Assembly: GCF_016427505.1 (NCBI RefSeq)
Contig: NZ_JAELXS010000002.1
Coordinates: forward strand, 372,001 to 436,000
Length of the DNA: 64,000 bases
Source: Sphingomonas mollis
GTDB taxonomy: Bacteria > Pseudomonadota > Alphaproteobacteria > Sphingomonadales > Sphingomonadaceae
Reading direction: 5' to 3'
This document shows positions 40,462-51,445 of the stretch, piece after piece. Made by a program: the position numbers and the translations under genes. Position 1 is the first letter of the stretch. Each line of letters starts with the position of its first letter. The notes under the pieces are model-generated. The model saw nothing but the letters and a program-made list of their open reading frames with translations. It had not been told where the DNA came from and searched no databases.

Positions 40462-42945
40462 TCAGAAACTGGCCGATACCGTCAATCCATAGGTTCTGGG
40501 ATCGCCCGGCTGGCCGACGACCAGTCCTGTACTACCCGATTGGGTGGCGAGCACATCGTAATAGTTCTGGTCGAAGGCATTGCGCAGCCACAGGAAAGCA
40601 TTCCAGCTCTTCTCGGCCTTGAAGCCCAGGCGGAAGTTGCTGAGCGCATAGCCGTTGATGTCGGTGTAGAGCGACCGCGACGGGTTGGACGAGAATTTCG
40701 AACGGTAGCTGCCGTCATACCCCAGATAGAATTGACCATCGACGCCCGCGACCCGCGCCGGCAGGTCGTATTCGGCGCCATAGGAGAACGCCCAGCGCGA
40801 TACGCCCGGCAACCATTGGCCTGAGATGTTGCAGTTCGCGGGGCTGAGGCCCGGCGTGCCGGCGGCCGCCGGCGTCTGACCCGCGCCGACCGTGGTGCCG
40901 CCCGTCAGTTCCGGCGGACACGGCGCATCGACGAAGCGGACATAGCTGGCATCGGTGAAGGCGCCATTGGCGTACAGGTTGATCCGGCTGGTCGGGCGGA
41001 AGGCCGAATCGACCTCGATCCCGCGCGTCCGGACCTTGCCGGCATTGGCCAGATAGCCGCGCAGCACGCCCACCTGATTGTTGGTGACCGTGGCCTGATA
41101 ATCCTCGATCTCGGTCCAGAAGCCCGCGATGTTCACCGTCGCGCGGCGATCGGCGAACTGCGTCTTCAGGCCGAGTTCGAAATGGTTGACCTTTTCGGGC
41201 CGAACCGTTGCAACCGACAGGATCGGGTTGTTCTGGGCATCGAGCGGCAGGCCCGACAGGTTGATGCCGCCGGACTTATAGCTGCGGGCATAGGTGGCGT
41301 AATAGTGGACGTCCGGGCTGATGTTGTAGGCGACGGTCAGGTCGCCCGACACGTTCCAGTTATCGAAGCTGGGATCATAGGACTGCGGCGCCAGCACGCC
41401 GCGCTGGTCGTTGGTCAGCGCGGTGTTGGTGCCGTTGGTGACCAGCGAAACATACGACCCGTCCTTCTTGTCGTAATTCACGCGTAGACCGGGGGAGATC
41501 GAGAGCTGGTCGCTGGCATGCCAGGTCAGCTTGCCGAATACTGCCGCCGACGTGTTGGTGAAGCCGATCGTGTTGCGCGACGTCAGGTTGTTGAGCGTGG
41601 CGGGAATACAGGCGGTCGTCGTTGCCGTGGCGCAACCGGAGGCACCGGGCCGCACGCTGGCGCCGGGATTGAGCAGGAAACGGCTGGCCGCCGGTCCCTG
41701 AACCTGCAACCCCTGCGTATCGATCTCCTGATAGAAATAGAACGCACCGACCACGTAATCGAGCGCGTTGCTGCCGTTCGACGCGAGGCGCAATTCCTGC
41801 GTCACCTGGCTCTGCTGCGACGGGTTCGCCGACACGGTGGTTACGCCCAAGCCGATGAAATCGCGGTCGTTCGACGGATTCCAGTGCCAGAATCGATAGG
41901 CGGATACCGAGGTCAGCGTGGCCGCCCCCAGATCCCAGTTGGCGACCAGCGACAGGCCGCCCAGTTCCTGCTTCGCGCGAAGATCGGTGTCGACATCGGT
42001 GACGCGGTCGAACGCGTTGGTCGACGGCACGACATAGCCCTGCGCGGCGGCAAGCGCGGCGTATTGGCGGTTCAGCGGCCGCTGCGTCGCGCCGGTCCGC
42101 GCATAATACTGGACGCAGCAATTGGGGTTCTGGCGGTTGTAATCGCCGTACAGCGTCAGATCGAGATTGGGCGCGGCCTTCCACAGAATTTGGGCACGCA
42201 GACCGAGATTGTCCTGGCTGTTCTGATATTCGTCCTGCCGGACATTGTAGATCGTGCCGCGCCGCGTGGTGACCGACGTCGACAGCCGGATCGCGACCTT
42301 GTCGTCGACCAGTGGGCCGGACACGGATGCCTTGCCCTGGAAGAAATCGAGATTGCCGGCGGTCAGTTCGACCCGTGCCTCCGGCGTGAAGCTGGGTTTG
42401 CGGGTGATGACGTTGATCGCACCCGCCGTCGTGTTCTTGCCGTACAGCGTACCCTGCGGACCACGCAGGACTTCGATCCGCTCGGTATCGGTGAAGTCGA
42501 ACGTCGCCGAGGCGATACGGCTGTAATAGACCTGATCGACATAGATGCCGACGCCCTGTTCGATCCCGTCGTTGGTCAGGCCGAAAGGCGCGCCGAGGCC
42601 GCGGATATTGGCGGCCGAATTGCGCGGATTGGTCGAATAGAATTGCAGCGTGGGCTGAAGCTGGGTCAGGCGACTGACATTATAGGTGCCTGTCTCCGCC
42701 AGTGCGGTGCCGCCGATGACCGAGATCGCGATCGGCACCTGCTGGATCGATTCGGCCCGCCGCCGGGCGGTGACGACGATATCGCCGCCGGTGTTCGCCA
42801 CAGCCGGACCGGTACGGCCGGTTGCGGCATCGTCTTCGGGGGCCGGCGCCGGCGTGGTGGCGGGCACCGCCTGATCCGCCGGAACCTGCGCGGGCGCGGG
42901 CGTGGCGGCCTGTAGAGCCAGAAGCAAGGCAAGCGTCGACGTCAT
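40462..42945 (-). CDS. TonB-dependent outer-membrane receptor
   Basis: The 827-residue protein has a signal peptide (TSTLALLLALQAATPAPAQ), a Pro/Ala-rich linker, a TonB-box-like DIVVTARRR, the plug domain (VPIAISVIGG, NIRGLG, IEVLRGPQGTLYGKNTTAGAIN) and a beta-barrel ending in Phe (TYGLTVSASF). The substrate is not evident; no adjacent catabolic or siderophore genes help. The start is the ATG at 42943-42945 with AAGGGG upstream. Receptors of this type are numerous in sphingomonads. Confidence 0.95.
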   Translation of the reverse strand: MTSTLALLLALQAATPAPAQVPADQAVPATTPAPAPEDDAATGRTGPAVANTGGDIVVTARRRAESIQQVPIAISVIGGTALAETGTYNVSRLTQLQPTLQFYSTNPRNSAANIRGLGAPFGLTNDGIEQGVGIYVDQVYYSRIASATFDFTDTERIEVLRGPQGTLYGKNTTAGAINVITRKPSFTPEARVELTAGNLDFFQGKASVSGPLVDDKVAIRLSTSVTTRRGTIYNVRQDEYQNSQDNLGLRAQILWKAAPNLDLTLYGDYNRQNPNCCVQYYARTGATQRPLNRQYAALAAAQGYVVPSTNAFDRVTDVDTDLRAKQELGGLSLVANWDLGAATLTSVSAYRFWHWNPSNDRDFIGLGVTTVSANPSQQSQVTQELRLASNGSNALDYVVGAFYFYQEIDTQGLQVQGPAASRFLLNPGASVRPGASGCATATTTACIPATLNNLTSRNTIGFTNTSAAVFGKLTWHASDQLSISPGLRVNYDKKDGSYVSLVTNGTNTALTNDQRGVLAPQSYDPSFDNWNVSGDLTVAYNISPDVHYYATYARSYKSGGINLSGLPLDAQNNPILSVATVRPEKVNHFELGLKTQFADRRATVNIAGFWTEIEDYQATVTNNQVGVLRGYLANAGKVRTRGIEVDSAFRPTSRINLYANGAFTDASYVRFVDAPCPPELTGGTTVGAGQTPAAAGTPGLSPANCNISGQWLPGVSRWAFSYGAEYDLPARVAGVDGQFYLGYDGSYRSKFSSNPSRSLYTDINGYALSNFRLGFKAEKSWNAFLWLRNAFDQNYYDVLATQSGSTGLVVGQPGDPRTYGLTVSASF

Positions 42946-42967
42946 CAAAATCCCCTTTGTTGCCCGT

Positions 42968-42992
42968 AAACTCCATCATTCGGGTGGAGTTT
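42968..42992. promoter_or_regulatory. Small palindrome in the TonB receptor leader
   Basis: AAACTCCA (42968-42975) and TGGAGTTT (42985-42992) are perfect reverse complements around nine bases. They sit 23-47 bases before the receptor start codon, so this could be an operator or an mRNA hairpin. Confidence 0.35.
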
Positions 42993-43114
42993 GAAACAAG
43001 CTTCCGTTTGGGGCGGGTGAAGTGCAGCTTCGGGGGTGAAGGCGGCAGCTTACCCTGTGGTTGCCGCGTCCACTCTCGCGGGGTCATAATACCGATTCGA
43101 TAATTCCGACGTGT

Positions 43115-43190
43115 CGTCATCGCGAGCTTAGCGAAGCAACCCGGCGTTCCGCGCGCTGCCCTGGATTGCTTCGCTGCGCTCGCAACGATG
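43115..43190. repeat. REP-like inverted repeat upstream of the TonB receptor
   Basis: CGTCATCGCGAGCTTAGCGA at the left and its approximate inverse (TTCGCTGCGCTCGCAACGATGG) at the right enclose GAAGCAACCCGG..CTGGATTGCTTC. This matches a repeat style commonly seen between genes in sphingomonads. It lies in the pyrG-TonB receptor gap. Confidence 0.7.
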
Positions 43191-43234
43191 GCCATTCATC
43201 GATCTTCCTTCCTCTCCCGTGGGAGAAGGCATTC

Positions 43235-44899
<1,665 letters not shown>

Positions 44900-44971
44900 C
44901 TAGCTTGGATGGGACACGCGCGACAAGCGCCCGCGAAGCTCGCAGGCGCCGCGATTGCGGTGAATGGAGTT

Positions 44972-45391
44972 TTAGTTGGCGAGCGGGACCGACGAATTGT
45001 CGGCCGGGCTGCCGGGGCCGACCTGCACCGGCTTGCCGGCGCCGGTGGTGACGGTGCCGTCGGCCGGCGTGTTCGGCACGGCATTATCCTGCGGCGCGGG
45101 AACGCCCTGCGGCACGCCAGGCTGCGTCGACACCGGCCGCGCGAGCGACGTGTCGATCGATTCGACCTTCCGCGTGGCGGCATAGACCGCCATCACGATC
45201 GAGAAGATCACGAACACGCTGGCCAGCACCGATGTGGCGCGGCTGAGGAAATTGGCGGCACCGCGCGCCGACATCAGTCCCGACGGGCTGCCGCCCATGC
45301 CAAGGCCGCCGCCTTCCGAGCGCTGCATCAGGATCACCGTCACGAGGGCGGCGGCGATGATGGCGTGAACGATGAGCAGGAAGGCGAACAT
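44972..45391 (-). CDS. secG: Preprotein translocase subunit SecG
   Basis: SecG is the small two-helix subunit of the SecYEG channel. The 139-residue protein has helix 1 (FAFLLIVHAIIAAALVTVILM), the conserved cytoplasmic QRSEGGGLGMGGSPSGLMSARGAANFLSR and helix 2 (ATSVLASVFVIFSIVMAVYA). A hydrophilic Pro/Thr/Gly-rich tail of about 60 residues follows, long but usual for alphaproteobacterial SecG. Confidence 0.95.
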   Translation of the reverse strand: MFAFLLIVHAIIAAALVTVILMQRSEGGGLGMGGSPSGLMSARGAANFLSRATSVLASVFVIFSIVMAVYAATRKVESIDTSLARPVSTQPGVPQGVPAPQDNAVPNTPADGTVTTGAGKPVQVGPGSPADNSSVPLAN

Positions 45392-45573
45392 GGATCGGGG
45401 GCGTTCCGGACATTGAAGGGGCGATGACGGCAGCGCACATAGGCCAGCCGCCCGGCGCGATCAACCGATCGCGGCCAAAAGCCGCTGCGCTGCGGGAAAC
45501 CAGCCGTGCCTCAGGCGTTATGACATCGAAACGAAGCCCGACCCATCGGGCGACAATTCGGAAACACAGCGCC

Positions 45574-45930
45574 GTGGCCATATACGATCCCCATGCCCTA
45601 TCGACCTGGATGACCGCGCTGGTGGACTATGTCCGCTCGGGCGAACCGGATCTGACCAATCGCCAGATGGCGTTGCTGCTGCTCGTCTATCTGAAACCGG
45701 GGCCGCATACGGTACGCGGACTGGCCGGCGCCTTGAACGTATCGAAGCCCGTCGTTACGCGCGCCTTGAACAGACTGGGCGCGCTCGGCTATCTGCGCCG
45801 GCAACGCGATGATAGCGACAAGCGCAACATCTTCGTCGCGCGCACTTCCGAAGGGGCAGTTTTTCTTGAAGAGTTCGGGCATTTCATCGGCGACGGCGCT
45901 CCCCACGCCATCCAGCGCGCCGTCGCGTAA
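45574..45930 (+). CDS. MarR-like winged-helix regulator
   Basis: The 118-residue protein has a winged helix-turn-helix: LTNRQMALLLLVYLKPGPHTV, RGLAGALNVSKPVVTRALNRL (recognition helix) and GYLRRQRDDSDKRNIFVARTSEG (wing). The likely start is the GTG at 45574, giving VAIYDPHALSTW; ATGs at 45520 and 45424 are in frame but add Ser/Arg-rich sequence unlike the family. It overlaps the next gene by 65 bases in a different frame. Its targets are unknown. Confidence 0.78.
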   Translation: MAIYDPHALSTWMTALVDYVRSGEPDLTNRQMALLLLVYLKPGPHTVRGLAGALNVSKPVVTRALNRLGALGYLRRQRDDSDKRNIFVARTSEGAVFLEEFGHFIGDGAPHAIQRAVA

Positions 45931-46258
45931 GGCGTTCGCGCTGACGGGTCGTTCGGCGACGCTCGACCCGGCCACGAACGCGGTGCGCGCCGATCTGGCC
46001 GATGTCCGTCTCGCCGAACTCGTCTTCGCACCGCATTATGCCGCCCCGATGCCGCGCGTGCTGACGATCGATTCGGAACTTCGTGAGGCGCGGGCGCAAG
46101 ATTCGAGCGTGATCGTCATGTTGAACAAGGGCGATGCGTTCGAGGTGCTCGACCTGATCGGCGAAGCGGCCTGGGGCATCGCGCCGGGCAATGGCCTGGT
46201 CGGGTATCTTCCCGCCGCCGCGCTGGGCAAGCCATCGATCGAGGATGTGGCGGCATGA
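45866..46258 (+). CDS. SH3-domain protein, resembles the N-terminal half of a NlpC/P60 peptidase
   Basis: The 130-residue protein has the stretch LDPATNAVRADLADVRLAELVFAPHYAAP followed by a bacterial SH3-like region (EARAQDSSVIVMLNKGDAFEVLDLIGEAAWGI and GLVGYLPAAALG). In sphingomonads I know this arrangement as the front of a C40 (NlpC/P60) cell-wall peptidase. Here the catalytic domain is missing and argC follows with an ATGA overlap. The best start is a TTG at 45866 with AAGGGG nine bases upstream, inside the MarR gene; an ATG at 45809 is the alternative. Confidence 0.65.
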   Translation: MKSSGISSATALPTPSSAPSRKAFALTGRSATLDPATNAVRADLADVRLAELVFAPHYAAPMPRVLTIDSELREARAQDSSVIVMLNKGDAFEVLDLIGEAAWGIAPGNGLVGYLPAAALGKPSIEDVAA

Positions 46259-47181
46259 CCGCGCGGGTCTTTGTCGACGGCGCCGCCGGCACCACCGGCC
46301 TTGAAATCCGTGAGCGGCTAACCGGACGGGCCGGTATCGATCTCATCACGATCGACGACGCCCGCCGCAAGGACGCCGCCGCGCGAGCCGAGGCACTCAA
46401 CGACGCCGATTTCGTCATCCTCTGTCTGCCCGACGATGCCGCGCGCGAGGCGGTGACGCTGATCCGCAACGACCGGACGCGGGTGATCGACGCCTCATCC
46501 GCCCACCGGGTCGCCGATGGCTGGACCTATGGCTTTGCCGAACTGGAGCCGGACGGTGCGGACCGCATCGCCGGGGCGGCGCGGGTATCCAATCCCGGTT
46601 GCTATCCCACGGGCTTTCTGGCGCTCGTCCGGCCGCTGGTACGCGGCGGACTGTTGCCGGCGGACTGGCCGGTCATGGTCAACGCGGTGTCGGGCTATTC
46701 GGGCGGCGGCAAGGCGATGGTCGCGGAATATCAGGCGGGCGGCGCCCCCGCCTTCCGCGCCTATGCGCTGGGGCTGGCGCACAAGCATGCGCCCGAGATG
46801 ACGGTCCATGCCGGCCTGACCCACGCACCGATCTTCGCCCCCGCCGTGGTCGATACCTATCGCGGCATGGTGGTGGAGGTGCCGTTGCACCTGCACGCGC
46901 TGCCCGGCGCGCCGACGCTGGCGGCGGTGCGCGACGTACTGGCCGCGGCCTATACCGGCCAGCCGCTGGTGACCGTCGCCTATGACGATGCGGCGACGGT
47001 CGCGATCGAGGAACATGCCGGCACCGACGCGATGACGTTGCGTATCCACGGCAATGCCGCCACGGGTCAGGCGCGACTGATCGCGACGCTGGACAATCTC
47101 GGCAAGGGTGCCGGCGGCGCGGCGGTGCAGAATCTCAACCTGATGGCGGGTCTCGACCCCGTCGCCGGGCTTTCCCTGTAA
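46255..47181 (+). CDS. argC: N-acetyl-gamma-glutamyl-phosphate reductase (short, type 2)
   Basis: The enzyme reduces N-acetyl-glutamyl-phosphate to the semialdehyde in arginine synthesis. The 308-residue protein is the shorter form: VFVDGAAGTTGLEIRERL (NADP loop), ILCLPDDAARE, VIDASSAHR, the nucleophile Cys116 in SNPGCYPTGF and HKHAPEM. It overlaps the SH3 gene by four bases and lies 15 bp before zwf, an unusual placement that puts an arginine gene in the same transcript direction as the Entner-Doudoroff genes. Confidence 0.95.
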   Translation: MTARVFVDGAAGTTGLEIRERLTGRAGIDLITIDDARRKDAAARAEALNDADFVILCLPDDAAREAVTLIRNDRTRVIDASSAHRVADGWTYGFAELEPDGADRIAGAARVSNPGCYPTGFLALVRPLVRGGLLPADWPVMVNAVSGYSGGGKAMVAEYQAGGAPAFRAYALGLAHKHAPEMTVHAGLTHAPIFAPAVVDTYRGMVVEVPLHLHALPGAPTLAAVRDVLAAAYTGQPLVTVAYDDAATVAIEEHAGTDAMTLRIHGNAATGQARLIATLDNLGKGAGGAAVQNLNLMAGLDPVAGLSL

Positions 47182-47196
47182 AATAAAGGACAAGCG

Positions 47197-48660
47197 ATGC
47201 CCCGCGACCCCGTAGCCAAGCTGCTGCTGTTCGGCGCGACCGGCGATCTGGCGCAGCGCATGTTGCTGCCCTCGCTCTATGGCCTTCATACCGATGGCCT
47301 GTTGCCGGCCGGGCTGACGATCACCGGTGCCGCTCGTCACGATTACAGCGACGAGACGTATCGCGATTTCGCGAAGAAGGCGCTCGACGAGTTCCTGCCC
47401 GAGGATCGCAAGGACGAAAGCGCAGTCGGCGCGTTCCTCGACCGGCTGTTCTACCAGCCGACCGACCTGTCCGATCCGGCGAGCTTCCAGCCGCTGGCCG
47501 ACAAGATCGGCGACATTTCCGGCGGTCTTGCCATCTATTTATCGACCGCGCCGTCGCTGTTCGAATCGGCGATCGAGGGGCTGCAATCGGTCGGCCTCGC
47601 CGGCAACACCGTGCGGGTCGGGCTGGAAAAGCCGCTCGGGTACGATCTGGAGAGCAGCCGCGAGATCAACGACGCGGTCGCCAAGGCGTTTCCGGAAGAG
47701 CGCACGTTCCGCATCGACCATTATCTGGGCAAGGAAACCGTCCAGAACATCCTCGCGCTGCGTTTCGGCAACTCGTTCTTCGAACCGGTGTGGAATGCGC
47801 AAGGCATCGACAACGTCCAGATCACGATCGCCGAAAAGGTCGGTCTGGAGGAACGCGCGGGCTATTACGAGACCGCCGGCGCGCTGCGCGACATGGTGCA
47901 GAACCATATCCTGCAATTGCTGGCCTTGATCGCGATGGAGCCGCCGGCGCATTTCGACGGCGCCGATGTCCGTGACGAAAAGTCCAAGGTCTTCCGTTCC
48001 CTGCGGATGATGAAGCCCGAAGAGGTGCCGCACAACACGGTCACCGGCCAGTACAGCGACGGCGCGGTCGGCGGCCAGTTCGTCAAGAGCTATACCGAGG
48101 AACTCGGCAAGCCTTCCACCACCGAGACGTTCGTGGCGATCAAGGCGCATGTCGACAACTGGCGCTGGCAGGGCGTGCCCTTCTACCTGCGCACCGGCAA
48201 GCGCATGGCAGCACGGCGATCGGAAATCGCGATCCAGTTCAAGGCGGTGCCGCATTCGATGTTCGCGGGGCGCGGCGGGCTGCTCCAGCCCAACATGCTC
48301 ATCATCCGTTTGCAGCCGGAAGAATATGTCCAGCTGCTGGTGATGGCGAAGGAACCGGGCCTCGACCGCGACGGCGTCCGCCTGCGCGAGGTGCCGCTGA
48401 ACCTCAGCCTCGACGCCGAATTCGCCAAGAGCCGCCGCCGCATCGCGTACGAACGCCTGCTGCTCGACCTGATCGAGGGCGACCAGACGCTGTTCGTCCG
48501 TCGTGACGAGGTGGAGGCGCAGTGGAAGTGGATCGACGCGATCCGCGCGGGCTGGGTCGCCAACGACCAGAAGCCGAAAAGCTACCCCTCCGGCAGCTGG
48601 GGACCGAACGCCGCCGTCGCGCTGACCGAGCGCGATGGTGTGACGTGGCAGGATGACTGA
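47197..48660 (+). CDS. zwf: Glucose-6-phosphate 1-dehydrogenase
   Basis: The enzyme oxidises glucose-6-phosphate to 6-phosphogluconolactone with NAD(P)+. The 487-residue protein has the coenzyme loop LLLFGATGDLAQRMLLPSLY, the active-site RIDHYLGKE (about residues 172-180), and YETAGALRDMVQNH. A SD-like AAAGGA precedes the ATG. It is the first enzyme of the zwf-pgl-edd-glk-eda string. Confidence 0.98.
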   Translation: MPRDPVAKLLLFGATGDLAQRMLLPSLYGLHTDGLLPAGLTITGAARHDYSDETYRDFAKKALDEFLPEDRKDESAVGAFLDRLFYQPTDLSDPASFQPLADKIGDISGGLAIYLSTAPSLFESAIEGLQSVGLAGNTVRVGLEKPLGYDLESSREINDAVAKAFPEERTFRIDHYLGKETVQNILALRFGNSFFEPVWNAQGIDNVQITIAEKVGLEERAGYYETAGALRDMVQNHILQLLALIAMEPPAHFDGADVRDEKSKVFRSLRMMKPEEVPHNTVTGQYSDGAVGGQFVKSYTEELGKPSTTETFVAIKAHVDNWRWQGVPFYLRTGKRMAARRSEIAIQFKAVPHSMFAGRGGLLQPNMLIIRLQPEEYVQLLVMAKEPGLDRDGVRLREVPLNLSLDAEFAKSRRRIAYERLLLDLIEGDQTLFVRRDEVEAQWKWIDAIRAGWVANDQKPKSYPSGSWGPNAAVALTERDGVTWQDD

Positions 48661-48778
48661 CGGCGGGGCGACCTGCTATAGGCGTGTCCGCTACGCCGCC
48701 ACCTAATACGTATGCCGCCCGGATGCCGGGCTTACCGAATGTTGCGGGATGACGTACCGTCCCCGCTGGAGAGAATGC

Positions 48779-49483
48779 ATGACCGAGATCGAATGGTGGG
48801 ATTATGACGATGCGGCCGAACTGGCCAAAGCCGTCGCCGGCGATATCCAGTTCGTGATCGAAAGCGCGCTGGACGCGCGTGGATCGGCCGTGATCGCACT
48901 GGCTGGCGGCAAGACGCCCTTCCCCGCCTATGAGCATCTGGCCAAGGCCAAGCTGGACTGGAAGAAGGTCACGATCATCCCCACGGACGAACGGGTGGTG
49001 AAGCTGGGCGATCCCCTGTCGAACGTCACCGCGCTGGCCAAGATCTTCCTGCCCAAGGGCGCGCGGGTGATGCCGATCGTTCCGGAAGCGACGCCGGATT
49101 ACAAGGCGGCCGGCGGCTCTGCCGACGCACTGATGCAGGACCTGCACTGGCCGCTGGATTTCTGCCTTCTCGGCATGGGTGGCGATGGCCATACCGCGTC
49201 GATCTTTCCCGGTCCCGATCTGGACGAGGCGCTGAATGGCCCCAGGGAACGCCGCGCACTGGGCGTCATGCCCGATCCGCTGCCACCCGAGGCGCCCGTC
49301 GCCCGTGTCACCCTGTCGCGCGCATCGATCGCATCGGCCCGCGCGCTGATGATCGTCGTCACCGGCGCCGACAAGCGCAAGGTGCTGGAACAGGCGATCT
49401 CGGAGGGCCCGTCCTCCCCCTACCCCATCGGCCGCGTCCTCGCCGACGTCGAACTGCCCGTCGATATCCACTGGAGCGAATAA
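48779..49483 (+). CDS. pgl: 6-phosphogluconolactonase
   Basis: The enzyme hydrolyses 6-phosphogluconolactone to 6-phosphogluconate. The 234-residue protein has [30 protein letters not shown] [35 protein letters not shown] and [12 protein letters not shown]. The ATG at 48779 has GGAGAGA upstream. The 118-bp gap after zwf has no obvious terminator. Its stop shares one base with the edd start (TAATG). Confidence 0.96.
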   Translation: MTEIEWWDYDDAAELAKAVAGDIQFVIESALDARGSAVIALAGGKTPFPAYEHLAKAKLDWKKVTIIPTDERVVKLGDPLSNVTALAKIFLPKGARVMPIVPEATPDYKAAGGSADALMQDLHWPLDFCLLGMGGDGHTASIFPGPDLDEALNGPRERRALGVMPDPLPPEAPVARVTLSRASIASARALMIVVTGADKRKVLEQAISEGPSSPYPIGRVLADVELPVDIHWSE

Positions 49484-51297
49484 TGCTGAATGCCGCGGTT
49501 GCCGCCGTTACCGACCGGATCGTCGAGCGATCGCGGTCCACCCGGCGCGCCTATCTCGACCTGATCGACCGCGAGCGGGAGAACGGCATCCGTCGTCCGA
49601 ACCTCGGCTGCGCGAACCTCGCCCATGCCTATGCCGGCACGGACGAGGATCGCGAGGCGATGAAGGCCGACCGCGGCATGAACATCGGCATCGTGACGTC
49701 GTACAACGACATGCTGTCGGCGCATGCGGTCTATTATCGCTACCCCGAACAGATGAAGGTCTGGGCACGCGAGGCCGGCGCGACCGCGCAGGTCGCGGGC
49801 GGCGTGCCGGCGATGTGCGACGGCGTGACGCAGGGCTATCCCGGCATGGAATTGTCGCTGTTCAGCCGCGACACCATCGCGCTGTCGACGGCGGTGGCGC
49901 TGAGCCATGGTACGTTCGAGGGGGCGGCGCTGCTCGGCATCTGCGACAAGATCGTGCCGGGTCTGTTGATGGGCGCGCTGCGTTTCGGGCATCTGCCGAC
50001 GATCCTGATCCCCGGCGGGCCGATGCCCACCGGCCTGCCCAACAAGGCGAAGGCGGCGGTGCGCGAACGCTATGCGGTTGGCGATGCCAGCCGCGAGGAA
50101 CTGCTGGACGCGGAAATCCAGGCCTATCACGGCAAGGGCACGTGCACTTTCTTCGGCACCGCCAATACCAACCAGATGATGATGGAGGTGATGGGCCTCC
50201 ACATGCCCGGCTCCGCCTTCGTCAATCCGGGCACGAAATTGCGCCAGGAACTGACCCGCGCCGCCGTCCACCGGCTGACCGAGATCGGCGCACGCGGCGA
50301 CGATTACCGCCCGCTAGGCTGGTGCGTCGATGAAAAGGCGATCGTCAACGCAGCGGTCGGCCTGCTCGCGACGGGCGGATCGACCAATCACCTGCTCCAC
50401 GTCCCCGCCATCGCGCGGGCGGCGGGCGTCATCATCGACTGGGAAGATTTCGACCGATTGTCGGCGGCGGTGCCGCTGATCGCGCGCGTCTATCCCAATG
50501 GATCGGCCGATGTGAACGCGTTCGAGGCGGCGGGCGGCATGCCCTATGTCATCCGTGAATTGATTGGCAGCGGTCATCTGCATGCCGACCTGATGACCGT
50601 GTCGCCCGGCGGCATGGCGTCGTTCGGCGAGAAGCCGATGATGGATGGCGAGACGCTCGCCTGGGCCGATCCCGGCGTCAGCGGTGACGAGACGATCCTG
50701 CGCTCGCCCGCCGCGCCCTTTTCGGCGGATGGCGGCATGCGCATCCTTCAGGGCAATATCGGCCGCGCCTGCATCAAGGTGTCGGCGGTGGACAAGGAAC
50801 GCTGGGTCGTCGAGGCGCCCGCGCGGGTATTCAACGACCAGCTCGACGTGCTGGAAGCGTTCAAGGCGGGCGAGCTGGAACAGGACGTCGTCGTCGTCGT
50901 CCGTTTTCAGGGTCCCCGCGCCAACGGCATGCCCGAACTGCACAAGCTGACGCCGCCGCTGGGCGTGCTCCAGAACCGCGGGTTCAAGGTCGCGCTGGTC
51001 ACGGACGGCCGGATGTCTGGTGCCAGCGGCAAGGTGCCGTGCGCGATCCATTGCTCGCCCGAGGCGTTGCTGGACGGCGCGATCGGCAAAATCCGTGACG
51101 GCGACCGGATCCGCGTCGATGCAGTAGCCGGGACGGTCGATGCGCTGGTCGATGCCGCCGAATGGGCCGCCCGCCCGCTGGCCGTCGCGCCGCCCGCCGC
51201 CACCGGCATGGGCCGTGAACTGTTCGGCATGTTCCGCAGCTTGGCGGACGAGGCGGAAAAAGGCGCGTCGGCGGTGTTGGCCGGCGCGGGTCTATAA
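49483..51297 (+). CDS. edd: 6-phosphogluconate dehydratase
   Basis: The enzyme converts 6-phosphogluconate to KDPG using a 4Fe-4S cluster. The 604-residue protein of the IlvD/Edd family has [64 protein letters not shown] and [15 protein letters not shown]. The Cys residues in these segments match the expected cluster ligands. It is coupled to pgl and followed by a repeat-filled gap, then glk. Confidence 0.97.
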   Translation: MLNAAVAAVTDRIVERSRSTRRAYLDLIDRERENGIRRPNLGCANLAHAYAGTDEDREAMKADRGMNIGIVTSYNDMLSAHAVYYRYPEQMKVWAREAGATAQVAGGVPAMCDGVTQGYPGMELSLFSRDTIALSTAVALSHGTFEGAALLGICDKIVPGLLMGALRFGHLPTILIPGGPMPTGLPNKAKAAVRERYAVGDASREELLDAEIQAYHGKGTCTFFGTANTNQMMMEVMGLHMPGSAFVNPGTKLRQELTRAAVHRLTEIGARGDDYRPLGWCVDEKAIVNAAVGLLATGGSTNHLLHVPAIARAAGVIIDWEDFDRLSAAVPLIARVYPNGSADVNAFEAAGGMPYVIRELIGSGHLHADLMTVSPGGMASFGEKPMMDGETLAWADPGVSGDETILRSPAAPFSADGGMRILQGNIGRACIKVSAVDKERWVVEAPARVFNDQLDVLEAFKAGELEQDVVVVVRFQGPRANGMPELHKLTPPLGVLQNRGFKVALVTDGRMSGASGKVPCAIHCSPEALLDGAIGKIRDGDRIRVDAVAGTVDALVDAAEWAARPLAVAPPAATGMGRELFGMFRSLADEAEKGASAVLAGAGL

Positions 51298-51445
51298 AAA
51301 CTCCCTCTCCCCGACGGGCGCCCACGAAAGTATTACTTTCGTGGGACCCTGCCAGGGGAGAGGGCCGGGGAGAGGGGCAGTGCGGCGAAGTGGGTGGATT
51401 CCCCCTCTCCCCTGCCCTCTCCCCTGAAGGGGAGAGGGAGTAAAG
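51298..51445. repeat. Repeat block between edd and glk
   Basis: CCCACGAAAG (51321-51330) and CTTTCGTGGG (51336-51345) form a perfect hairpin. Around it are several CTCCCCT/AGGGGAG arms (51298-51320, 51350-51380, 51400-51440) that can pair in alternative ways. The block provides the SD-like GGGGAGAGGGAG just before glk. It resembles the C/G-rich hairpins at 248-350 and 2361-2382 and may modulate edd-to-glk read-through. Confidence 0.75.

Noticed and set aside
45424..45573. N-terminal extension of the MarR-like gene
   Set aside because: The added residues are Ser/Arg/Thr-rich and unlike the regulator family; the GTG at 45574 gives a standard start.
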